Virus record (IMG/VR): IMGVR_UViG_3300008266_001443 | Span: 1-21,978 of that record | DNA: 21,978 nucleotides | Reading direction: 5' to 3' (one strand) | DNA from: a virus | Shown here: piece by piece, positions 17,038-21,830 of the stretch | Numbering within the stretch: the stretch's first letter is position 1 | Layout: each line of letters begins with the position of its first letter | Position numbers and translations under genes: made by a program | Notes under the pieces: generated by a model | Told to the model about the DNA's origin: nothing | Database searches by the model: none | Seen by the model: only the letters and a program-made list of their open reading frames with translations

Positions 17038-17392
17038 TTTTATTATCTAAATTTTCTTGAATTTTATTTATTTCACCTAACAATTGTGCTTTTTCTTCAT
17101 CAGAAATCAATAATGCACCTTCACCACCTCCACTACTATTATCATTTGCTATACAACGCTGGATGATAGTAGCCATTTTAATAAGTTGTTCATCATTTTT
17201 AACACCTAATTCTAGATATTCTTTAATTAACGGAACAACTAAGGTAGCATCCCCAATATCATCAATTAAAGGTTTTAACTCCTCAATTAATGTAGATATT
17301 TGTCTTTCTTTTTTCTTTTGGTTTTGATAAATTTCTTGGAATAAATCTTTTAATTTTTTATCACCAAAAATATCAGAATCTAAACTACTCAT
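17030..17392 (-). CDS. Conserved helical phage protein, 120 aa
   Basis: A 120-aa, almost entirely helical protein. It begins SLDSDIFGDKKLKDLFQEIY followed by a lysine-rich coiled-coil stretch and LIEELKPLIDDIGDATLVVP, then a helix with GVKNDEQLIKMATIIQR at about 69-85. A Gly/Ser linker (SSGGGEG) separates a last helix (LLISDEEKAQLLGEINKIQ). I recall similar proteins in pelagic T4-like phages next to the spike gene, all of unknown function. Because it is translated with an 8-nt overlap into the spike, a chaperone or assembly factor for the hub is a reasonable guess only. Its start follows a 29-nt spacer after the sigma-factor gene that contains a possible late promoter. Confidence 0.7.
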   Translation of the reverse strand: MSSLDSDIFGDKKLKDLFQEIYQNQKKKERQISTLIEELKPLIDDIGDATLVVPLIKEYLELGVKNDEQLIKMATIIQRCIANDNSSGGGEGALLISDEEKAQLLGEINKIQENLDNKNG

Positions 17393-17421
17393 AATATTTT
17401 ATTTATTATAAATACTAAAAA
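17393..17421 (-). promoter_or_regulatory. Possible late promoter ahead of baseplate operon
   Basis: The spacer on the minus strand reads GTATTTATAATAAATAAAAT. It resembles the T4 gp55 late box TATAAATA and shares TATTTATAAYAAA with the spacer at 3553-3599. It is the natural place for a promoter driving the spike-gp25-gp6 block. In a genome this AT-rich the match is weak evidence. Confidence 0.35.
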
Positions 17422-18123
17422 TTAAAATTTTATATATCCATTCTCTAAATAGAAAACATAACTATTTTTATAAATATCATATAGTTTATCAGCTATTTTA
17501 GTAATTTTAGGAGTTTTAGCATCTACCATTTCTCTTATATAGATATATAATGCTTTTTTATTGAATACTTCTAAGTCATCTCGTTTTCTAAATAATTCAA
17601 GTACAGCATCAGCTATTTTAGCGTCATTTTCTTTAGGAAATAATTTATATATATTTGTAGTACAATAATCAACATATAAATCTGTAAATAGAGATATTTT
17701 ATCATTATGTCCTAGTTTATCACTTGGTGAATTATTCTCTTCAATAACATATGTATGTCCATTATCTTCCTCTAAGATAGAGGCAGGTACTGAGTTGACA
17801 CGTTTTTTATAGTTTTTTTCGTTATATAAAATTAACCAACGTTTAACAATAGTCCCAAAATACGAATATGCTTTAGCACCTTTAGATGGGTCAAATAAAT
17901 GCATTTTACTAAGTAGGAATGTAATAATTTCGTGTTGTAAATCCTCAATATTCTCTACCTCAGTATAATAAAATTTAAATGTATGAATAATATTTTGAGT
18001 AAGTTTAAAAAAAGCATAATGGATTTTATCATTATAAATTCTACTACGTTCTTCTGGGTCAATACATAAATTATATGCTACAATAGCATCTTCGGTGTCT
18101 TGGGTAAAATAGTTTTTGCTCAT
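17422..18123 (-). CDS. gp55-like late RNA polymerase sigma factor
   Basis: A 233-aa protein with a region-2-like domain. The segment DLQHEIITFLLSKMHLFDPS at 61-80, then KGAKAYSYFGTIVKRWLI at 81-98, is the pattern seen in T4 and cyanophage gp55, where it binds the beta-prime coiled coil and melts the -10 box. A basic NYKKRVNSV follows at 104-112. The C-terminal third (about 185-222) is helix-turn-helix-like. It is larger than T4 gp55 (185 aa), with extra sequence after region 2. In T4, gp55 with the sliding clamp and gp33 drives transcription from TATAAATA promoters for virion genes. Here it lies just upstream of those genes. Its ATG overlaps the stop of the small membrane protein gene (TAATG). 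Confidence 0.82.
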   Translation of the reverse strand: MSKNYFTQDTEDAIVAYNLCIDPEERSRIYNDKIHYAFFKLTQNIIHTFKFYYTEVENIEDLQHEIITFLLSKMHLFDPSKGAKAYSYFGTIVKRWLILYNEKNYKKRVNSVPASILEEDNGHTYVIEENNSPSDKLGHNDKISLFTDLYVDYCTTNIYKLFPKENDAKIADAVLELFRKRDDLEVFNKKALYIYIREMVDAKTPKITKIADKLYDIYKNSYVFYLENGYIKF

Positions 18124-18392
18124 TAATTAACTTTGAAATTATTAAGTTGATCTTGAATTTCTTTAAGTGTTATAAAAAAGAATCCTACTTCATCATCACT
18201 CTCGAATGAACCTTTTCTATCAACTTCTTTTAAACGTTTATCTGAATCTTTAATCGTATTAGATAAATTGACCATATACCTCTCGTATGTGGTAATTATA
18301 TCTTCACATTTTTCATTTTTCTTTAATAAATTATAATTAGTATATGATAATAAAATCACTAATACTGATAATATTGAAATAACAATTGCCAT
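18123..18392 (-). CDS. Small single-pass membrane protein, 89 aa
   Basis: An N-terminal transmembrane helix (AIVISILSVLVILLSYTNYN, residues 2-21) is followed by a basic stop-transfer KKNEK and a soluble helical region. Near 55-75 a polar stretch with Lys-Glu-Val-Asp-Arg and Phe-Glu-Ser-Asp-Asp-Glu precedes a last amphipathic helix (TLKEIQDQL). Similar short membrane-anchored proteins lie next to gp55 or hydrolase genes in T4-like marine phages; function unknown. The absence of a signal-peptidase site and the positive residues after the helix suggest an inner-membrane protein with a cytoplasmic tail. It follows a terminator hairpin directly, so it probably begins a new transcription unit with the sigma factor. 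Confidence 0.68.
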   Translation of the reverse strand: MAIVISILSVLVILLSYTNYNLLKKNEKCEDIITTYERYMVNLSNTIKDSDKRLKEVDRKGSFESDDEVGFFFITLKEIQDQLNNFKVN

Positions 18393-18410
18393 ATTTTTTT
18401 AGTATAAGAA

Positions 18411-18438
18411 AAGGCTGTAACCATAAGATTACAACCTT
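18411..18438. terminator. Rho-independent terminator, bidirectional-looking
   Basis: Inverted repeat AAGGCTGTAA (18411-18420) and TTACAACCTT (18429-18438), with an 8-nt loop and one G-U pair. On the minus strand the stem is followed by TTTTCTTAT, and on the plus strand by TATTTATTTTG. It lies 18 nt after the HD-hydrolase stop and 18 nt before the membrane-protein ATG, so it should end the hydrolase transcript. Confidence 0.8.
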
Positions 18439-18456
18439 TATTTATTTTGTTTTTTA

Positions 18457-19239
18457 TTAGTCGTTAAAAAAATCCTGCATTACGTTTTTTAAACCTTCGC
18501 TTTTAATATTACCTAATGCTTTGGTTTTAATGTTAGTTTTTTTATCTGATTTCAATGTACTGCCCTTTCCTTTATTTTCCAAATTTTCTCCATATAGTTT
18601 TGGAAACCATTCACGCTCAAATTCAATACGCGCAGCCATCAAGTCAGCCTGGTGGATTATAAAGATTAATGAAGTACGAGGTTTAGTTTCTGGCATGTAA
18701 GACATTAAATATGGCTTATTAGCATCATCGTATAAACCATCGTGCAATTTGATAGCTAACATTTCATTTTTAGTATATGAAATACCATGCTGAGTAAGTA
18801 AATATAAACCACGATCTGGAACTGACATAAATTCAAGTTTATCATTAAATTTATAATCTTCACCCAATTTATCCTTACGCCATTGATCTGTCTGAGGGAT
18901 ATATGCTTCATTTTGCTCATCACCCATTTTACCTAAGTCATGATTCATAGCTGAGAATACTAATTCTTCTGTAGTGTAATTTTTATATACACCAAACTCA
19001 AACCAGATTTGATTAAATTTAAGAGCAGCCTGAATAACACGATTAACGTGTTCAATATACCCTCCAGGAAAAGCGTTATGATATTCTTTTTTATGAGCGG
19101 CAGGCATAAGTGCTATACGTTCCGCATATTTTTCATAAAACGCCTTTAAAGCGTTTTTACGTGGTTCTGAGATGTAAGTATCAATATAACCAATGAACTC
19201 ATCCCAATTAGATTTGATTTGTTCTTCTGTTAATTTCAT
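18457..19239 (-). CDS. HD-domain metal-dependent hydrolase-like protein, 260 aa
   Basis: Metal-binding residues of an HD-superfamily phosphohydrolase can be placed. His64 lies in PGGYIEHVNRV. His100-Asp101 form the HD dyad (MNHDLGKMGDE). His151 or His166-Asp167 (AIKLHDG) and His196/Asp199 (IIHQADLMAAR) complete the set. The last 40 residues are lysine-rich and probably disordered before a helical tail (LKNVMQDFFND). HD enzymes hydrolyse phosphoesters such as dNTPs or cyclic nucleotides; the substrate cannot be read here, and an anti-signalling role is only speculation. The gene follows the 66-aa coiled-coil gene after 2 nt and is followed by a terminator, so the pair forms a small unit. Confidence 0.75.
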   Translation of the reverse strand: MKLTEEQIKSNWDEFIGYIDTYISEPRKNALKAFYEKYAERIALMPAAHKKEYHNAFPGGYIEHVNRVIQAALKFNQIWFEFGVYKNYTTEELVFSAMNHDLGKMGDEQNEAYIPQTDQWRKDKLGEDYKFNDKLEFMSVPDRGLYLLTQHGISYTKNEMLAIKLHDGLYDDANKPYLMSYMPETKPRTSLIFIIHQADLMAARIEFEREWFPKLYGENLENKGKGSTLKSDKKTNIKTKALGNIKSEGLKNVMQDFFND

Positions 19240-19241
19240 AA

Positions 19242-19442
19242 CTATCTTGCTGATGTATTAAGTTCATCTCCTACAATAGGTTCCGAATCAATATATGTTC
19301 TTAATTGATCAATTTGTTCATTCATATCTTCTAATGTATTATTAAAAGATTGTTCATCACCTCTTCTAAGGTATGAAATTAATTTCTTTAAAGAAGAATC
19401 GATTTGATCGACTTTTCTAAGAGATGCTTCTCTATTTCTCAT
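19242..19442 (-). CDS. Small coiled-coil protein, 66 aa
   Basis: A 66-aa, mostly helical, charged protein (SLRKVDQIDSSLKKLISYLR, later LEDMNEQIDQLRTYID) with heptad-like spacing and no cysteine or membrane segment. It is likely an oligomer or a partner-binding helix. It ends 2 nt before the HD-hydrolase ATG, so the two are co-translated and might interact. The start at 19442 lies only 8 bases after a TATAAATA on the coding strand, so a transcript from that box would have almost no leader. No family is recognised. Confidence 0.65.
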   Translation of the reverse strand: MRNREASLRKVDQIDSSLKKLISYLRRGDEQSFNNTLEDMNEQIDQLRTYIDSEPIVGDELNTSAR

Positions 19443-19449
19443 AGTTTTA

Positions 19450-19457
19450 TATTTATA
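19450..19457 (-). promoter_or_regulatory. Exact TATAAATA box upstream of the 66-aa/HD operon
   Basis: The minus strand carries TATAAATA (plus TATTTATA), the canonical T4 late -10 element recognised by gp55, ending 8 nt from the ATG. If used, initiation a few bases downstream would produce a nearly leaderless mRNA. AT-richness allows a chance match. Confidence 0.4.
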
Positions 19458-19550
19458 TAGTTTATTTCTTACCCCCGTTCGTTCATTTATTCCCTTTCTC
19501 TCATATCCATCTTTTTCTTGAAACCCGTATTAAAAATATACGTACAAGAA

Positions 19551-19564
19551 TTTTGGAGGCCAAG
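19551..19564. repeat. 14-nt element shared with 115-128 (copy 2)
   Basis: TTTTGGAGGCCAAG on the plus strand, directly abutting the TAA of the 141-aa gene. It differs at one position from the copy beside the GIY-YIG gene. The surrounding gap (19443-19564) also holds a short stem CGTAT/ATACG with loop ATTTTTA and two tiny ORFs (7 and 5 codons); nothing else is recognised there. Confidence 0.55.
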
Positions 19565-19990
19565 TTATTTTAAAAACTCTTCAATTGTTGTTTCAATATT
19601 CTTCAAAAGAGCACATTTTTCATACTCTTCATGCAATTCAAAAAATTGTATACTGATTTGTAGGTTATACACAAAGTCCCTACTTGCCTTGTTTTTAAGG
19701 CATTCCACATGAAAATTTTTTTCCAAATCAATACTCTTGATATAATCCCAAGCTTTCCTAAACATTAATTCCTCTCCAGCTTTTTCCAATTCATCAATGT
19801 TTACATCGGGGGAAATATTTTTAAAAGTTTTAACAGTGTATTGAGTGAAAAATAAATGGTTATCAATAATTTTATTAAACCCACTAATCCAGAACAAAGG
19901 ATGCTCGGAAAAATCCATCAAAAGCGATGTCTCATCATCGTTTTGGAAATTCTCCGAGTTAAAAGCATCAAAAATATTTTTAATATTCAT
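19565..19990 (-). CDS. Uncharacterised helical protein with UVR-like C-terminal hairpin, 141 aa
   Basis: The 141-aa protein starts at the ATG at 19990 (MNIKNIFDAFNSE). It is acidic at the N-terminus and helical throughout. The C-terminal stretch FFELHEEYEKCALLKNIETT (117-136) resembles the UvrB/UvrC-type (UVR) helical hairpin, with an Tyr-Glu-Lys-Cys-Ala-Leu-Leu-Lys core. That motif mediates protein-protein contacts in UvrB/UvrC and McsA proteins. Nothing catalytic is visible. GC content and codon use look somewhat less AT-biased than the structural genes (CCC, GCC, TCC codons appear). It follows a terminator hairpin in its leader and is followed at once by the 14-nt shared element. Function unknown. 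Confidence 0.65.
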   Translation of the reverse strand: MNIKNIFDAFNSENFQNDDETSLLMDFSEHPLFWISGFNKIIDNHLFFTQYTVKTFKNISPDVNIDELEKAGEELMFRKAWDYIKSIDLEKNFHVECLKNKASRDFVYNLQISIQFFELHEEYEKCALLKNIETTIEEFLK

Positions 19991-20002
19991 AATAAAGCAC
20001 GA

Positions 20003-20030
20003 TAAAAGCCTCGCATATAAATACGAGGCC
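20003..20030 (-). terminator. Terminator/attenuator-like hairpin in leader of the 141-aa gene
   Basis: On the minus strand GCCTCGTAT (20029-20021) pairs with ATGCGAGGC (20016-20008) across a TTAT loop (nine pairs, one G-U), followed by TTTTAT. It lies 18 nt before the ATG at 19990, so it either insulates that gene from upstream transcription or acts as an attenuator. Confidence 0.65.
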
Positions 20031-20041
20031 AGTTTATCTAA

Positions 20042-20062
20042 TTACTTAAATAATTTTTTCAT
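20042..20062 (-). CDS. Six-codon mini-ORF (MKKLFK) before the hairpin
   Basis: ATG AAA AAA TTA TTT AAG TAA lies between an AT-rich promoter-like motif (20091-20102) and the hairpin at 20008-20029. The first codons match those of the 61-aa gene at 20572 (ATG AAA AAA TTA TT). It could be a leader peptide, a decayed gene start or chance; no further evidence is visible. Confidence 0.25.
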   Translation of the reverse strand: MKKLFK

Positions 20063-20090
20063 TTTGTTTTTTTAAAGGGTTAATAATATG

Positions 20091-20102
20091 TTAATATAAT
20101 AT
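20091..20102 (-). promoter_or_regulatory. Early-type AT motif (copy 6)
   Basis: The minus strand carries ATATTATATTAA, related to the ATTATATTwAA core found ahead of the other small genes. It precedes the mini-ORF/hairpin leader of the 141-aa gene. Confidence 0.4.
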
Positions 20103-20169
20103 AAATATCTAAGGACTCCAAATATTACCATGAAGCCCTCAACACTACACTACCTCCATACGTATATAC

Positions 20170-20271
20170 CTATCTACGATATGGTGTAACGTTTTTAGTA
20201 GTTTTGGATTTCATCCATTGTAACCATTCTTTGATGGCCTCAGTTGCTTGTTTTGGGCTGTTTTTTGACAT
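20170..20271 (-). CDS. Putative microprotein, 33 aa
   Basis: ATG at 20271 to TAG at 20170 encodes a 33-aa basic, helix-compatible peptide beginning MSKNSPKQATEAIKEWLQWM and ending in YRR. It begins 12 nt after the stop of the 37-aa membrane microprotein, continuing the tight spacing of this small operon. It has no Shine-Dalgarno motif, like its neighbours. No homologue is recognised; the placement and balanced composition are the only support. The remaining gap downstream (20063-20169) shows the AT motif but no longer ORF. Confidence 0.45.
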   Translation of the reverse strand: MSKNSPKQATEAIKEWLQWMKSKTTKNVTPYRR

Positions 20272-20283
20272 ATAATTTAGTTT

Positions 20284-20397
20284 TTATTCGTTAAATAGAT
20301 CTTTACCATCGTAATCTGGGTGATTATTTTTCATGTGGTCAATACCACGTACCCAAAGTACTGAAATTATTGTTGCTAATATAATACTAACGACCAT
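20284..20397 (-). CDS. Putative single-pass membrane microprotein, 37 aa
   Basis: A longer reading from 20484 is in frame, but the ATG at 20397 is preferred. It overlaps the end of the 61-aa gene by only 11 nt and puts the hydrophobic helix at the N-terminus: MVVSIILATIISVLWVRGID, residues 1-20, followed by a polar tail (HMKNNHPDYDGKDLFNE). This is the layout of small phage membrane proteins. It may be inserted in the inner membrane with a cytoplasmic tail. No known holin, antiholin or superinfection-exclusion motif is recognised. Confidence 0.5.
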   Translation of the reverse strand: MVVSIILATIISVLWVRGIDHMKNNHPDYDGKDLFNE

Positions 20398-20572
20398 GTT
20401 GTTCGATAAGTGCTTTACGTGTTTGTTTACGAACTGCTGGGTGACGATAATCACCACGTTGATGAGGTGATACATTACGATCACGATAATGATGAGGTCT
20501 GGAAATATTCCTCATGGTTCTTGCTTGATGTTTTGTGTGGTAAGGTAATAATAATAATAATAATTTTTTCAT
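20387..20572 (-). CDS. Small basic His/Arg-rich protein, 61 aa
   Basis: The 61-aa product begins MKKLLLLLLPYHTKH, its six leucines encoded by an in-frame TTA tandem repeat (about 20546-20563), and continues with Arg/His-rich sequence (NISRPHHYRDRNVSPHQRGD). The leucine run is too short to be a convincing signal peptide, since Pro and His follow immediately. The strongly basic rest suggests nucleic-acid or phospholipid binding. It starts 15 nt after an AT motif (20588-20599) resembling the one before other small genes, which supports this start. It overlaps the 37-aa gene by 11 nt. Family unknown; a spurious ORF cannot be excluded. Confidence 0.45.
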   Translation of the reverse strand: MKKLLLLLLPYHTKHQARTMRNISRPHHYRDRNVSPHQRGDYRHPAVRKQTRKALIEQHGR

Positions 20573-20899
20573 AACTTTTATTTTTGGTTAATATAATAAA
20601 GTAAATTTGGGTAGCCAAATATACGTATATACTTTGTCGATGGTAAAGAAATTTTGGTTTTCCTTTGGTCGCGCACCTGTGAATTTTGTGCAAAATGGGT
20701 TAGTTGGAAATGTATGTGTGATATATGGGATAGGTGTGTTAGATATAAATATATACGCATCGGCATGAGCTTAACGTGTAAGATCTGTGAATTCATCATA
20801 TTCGCTTTTTACGCGGCCCCACCGTTATATGGACATCAGCGCGCATGGTCTATATATAATTGCAGTACATATACGTACGCATATATACACGAATCTCTA
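20573..20899. other. 327-nt gene-free stretch with shifted composition
   Basis: No convincing gene, tRNA or known RNA is seen here. ORFs on both strands are compositionally odd and run through the promoter motif. Part of the stretch (about 20640-20880) is visibly richer in G, C and TG/GT than its surroundings. It is dense in 6-mer palindromes (GCGCGC, GAATTC, AGATCT, CGTACG, TACGTA) and contains the perfect 12-bp palindrome ATATACGTATAT at 20619-20630. The AT motif of the 61-aa gene lies at 20588-20599. Confidence 0.5.
20588..20599 (-). promoter_or_regulatory. Early-type AT motif (copy 5)
   Basis: Minus strand TTATTATATTAA, 15 nt before the 61-aa ATG, shares ATTATATT with the other copies but diverges after the core (AACC instead of AAAT). 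Confidence 0.4.
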
Positions 20900-21076
20900 C
20901 TAACTTTTAATAGAGAACGTTGCATGCAAAAATCCATCAATCAAATCATATTCATTGTATTCCCAACCTAACGCTGCTGCTGCTTCAATCAATGCAATAT
21001 GTTTTTCAATGTTTGCTTCGCTAATATTATTTAAGCGTAAGTTGCGTTTTAATTGTTCTAATCTTTCTTTATTCAT
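20900..21076 (-). CDS. Small helical protein, 58 aa
   Basis: The start is set at the ATG at 21076 (MNKERLEQLKRNLRLNNISE), because it lies directly after the leader TTAAAACGTAAAA that also precedes the 64-aa gene. A longer in-frame reading from 21118 would run through the promoter motif. The 58 residues are a charged first helix, a second helix (ANIEKHIALIEAAAALGWEY) and an acidic end (NEYDLIDGFLHATF). No known family is recognised. Being a stand-alone gene with its own promoter-like motif and a hairpin upstream fits an early, host-directed accessory protein. Confidence 0.55.
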   Translation of the reverse strand: MNKERLEQLKRNLRLNNISEANIEKHIALIEAAAALGWEYNEYDLIDGFLHATFSIKS

Positions 21077-21095
21077 ATTTTTACGTTTTAATTTA

Positions 21096-21109
21096 TTTAA
21101 ATATAATAT
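21096..21109 (-). promoter_or_regulatory. Early-type AT motif (copy 1)
   Basis: Minus strand ATATTATATTTAAA, followed by TAAATTAAAACGTAAAA and the ATG at 21076. It has the same arrangement as the copy at 21801-21814, with AT replacing the initial GC. Confidence 0.55.
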
Positions 21110-21119
21110 GAAATACAAA

Positions 21120-21140
21120 GTGAGCCTAATATTGGCTCAC
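21120..21140 (-). terminator. Hairpin after the AT-hook-like gene, possible terminator
   Basis: GTGAGCC (21120-21126) pairs with GGCTCAC (21134-21140) around a 7-nt AT loop. It is 27 nt after the AT-hook gene stop on the minus strand and is followed by TTTGTATTTC, a poor U-tract. It lies between two genes, each with its own promoter-like motif, so a weak terminator is reasonable. Confidence 0.55.
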
Positions 21141-21167
21141 CTTATACTTCACTTAATCTAAATTTAA

Positions 21168-21455
21168 TTATTTCGTAGCCGCTGCTTTACGTGCCGCTTG
21201 TTCAGCTAATCTAATTTGACGAGCACTGCCTTCAACTACTGGGCGTCCGCGTTTTAATTCAATACCACTTTTTACTTTGTCTTCTCTAGCTTTTAACACT
21301 TCTTGTCTTTTGCTTTCACTATTAACTGGTCGGCCTCGTTTACATGTACCATTCTTTCTTTTTTCTTCTAATTCGTTTAAACGTTGTTGTCTTGCTGAAT
21401 TAGGATTTACTGGTCTGCCTAATTGTGTTGTTGTTGTGTTTGTTGTGTTTGTCAT
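21168..21455 (-). CDS. Triple AT-hook-like repeat protein, 95 aa
   Basis: After a Thr/Asn-rich start (MTNTTNTTTTQ) the protein has three tandem copies of about 27 residues. Each begins with (K/L)(R)GRPV followed by a spacer, Ser-x-(Arg/Lys)-Arg/Gln and a charged helix: GRPVNPNSARQQRL, GRPVNSESKRQEVL and GRPVVEGSARQIRL. The Gly-Arg-Pro core flanked by basic residues is that of AT-hooks, which bind the minor groove of AT-rich DNA and would suit this genome. The helices between hooks (ELEEKRKNG, KAREDKVKSG) are basic. It ends in an Ala-rich tail (EQAARKAAATK). A nucleoid-like or transcription-modulating role is inferred. The start at 21455 follows motif copy 2. Confidence 0.68.
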   Translation of the reverse strand: MTNTTNTTTTQLGRPVNPNSARQQRLNELEEKRKNGTCKRGRPVNSESKRQEVLKAREDKVKSGIELKRGRPVVEGSARQIRLAEQAARKAAATK

Positions 21456-21475
21456 ATTTTTATCTTTTTTATTTA

Positions 21476-21489
21476 TTTAAATATAATGC
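21476..21489 (-). promoter_or_regulatory. Early-type AT motif (copy 2)
   Basis: Minus strand GCATTATATTTAAA, 20 nt before the AT-hook ATG. It belongs to a 31-nt block (21471-21501) identical to the one at 21796-21826. Confidence 0.6.
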
Positions 21490-21562
21490 AATTTATTTTG
21501 TGATACTAATTAATTAACTGATTTTTATTTATTTATTTTTAATTTATTTACTTAACTTACGT

Positions 21563-21576
21563 TTTAAATATAATGC
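21563..21576 (-). promoter_or_regulatory. Early-type AT motif (copy 3), with no gene directly behind it
   Basis: Minus strand GCATTATATTTAAA followed by ACGTAAG. No ATG or ORF follows before copy 2 about 75 nt further on. The gap 21456-21587 therefore holds two motif copies and AT-rich repeats only. Confidence 0.5.
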
Positions 21577-21587
21577 GATTGATTATG

Positions 21588-21782
21588 TTATCCTATTTTA
21601 TTCACTATCGTACCTTCGATTTCATAAACTAAATAATTATCGTAGAACATTTTGTTAACTCGTTCTTTAGTATACTCTTCTAATTCACATTCATAAATTT
21701 CTTCAATCAATTGTTCTAAATTATCAACAATGTAATTAAATGTAGGGTCGTTTAAATCGATAACTAAATACTGTTTTTTCAT
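21588..21782 (-). CDS. Small acidic protein, 64 aa
   Basis: The 64-aa product begins MKKQYLVIDLNDPTFNYIVD and continues with an acidic helix (NLEQLIEEIYECELEEYTKE) and a mixed C-terminus (YDNYLVYEIEGTIVNKIG). The pattern suggests a compact alpha-beta fold. It has no membrane segment and no catalytic motif. The ATG at 21782 follows motif copy 4 and the leader TTAAAACGTAAAAC, so it has its own promoter-like element. No family is recognised; an early accessory function fits the position. Confidence 0.6.
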   Translation of the reverse strand: MKKQYLVIDLNDPTFNYIVDNLEQLIEEIYECELEEYTKERVNKMFYDNYLVYEIEGTIVNKIG

Positions 21783-21800
21783 GTTTTACGTTTTAATTTA

Positions 21801-21814
21801 TTTAAATATAATGC
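21801..21814 (-). promoter_or_regulatory. Early-type AT motif (copy 4)
   Basis: Minus strand GCATTATATTTAAA, 18 nt before the ATG of the 64-aa gene, within the 31-nt block shared with copy 2. The motif looks only loosely like the Bacteroidota -7 element (TAnnTTTG), so a phage-specific element is equally likely. Confidence 0.6.
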
Positions 21815-21830
21815 AATTTATTTTGTTGAC

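Noticed and set aside
19443-19564. Tiny ORFs (MDMRERE, MNERG) after the 141-aa gene
   Set aside because: Only 7 and 5 codons, with no conservation evidence; noted within the spacer description.
20481-20693. Minus-strand ORF of 70 aa overlapping the 61-aa gene
   Set aside because: Runs through the AT motif and overlaps the better-supported 61-aa frame; sequence is low complexity (Ile/His runs).
20578-20799. Minus-strand ORF of 73 aa in the gap
   Set aside because: Runs through the promoter-like motif of the 61-aa gene and ends just before its ATG; composition not protein-like.
20573-20899. tRNA or CRISPR-like structure in the long gap
   Set aside because: No T-loop GTTCRANNC with matching acceptor stem, and no regularly spaced direct repeats were found.
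20654-20971. Plus-strand Cys-rich ORF of 105 aa
   Set aside because: Lies across the odd-composition gap and into the 58-aa gene on the opposite strand; no promoter, odd composition and no recognisable motif. Kept only as part of the island finding.
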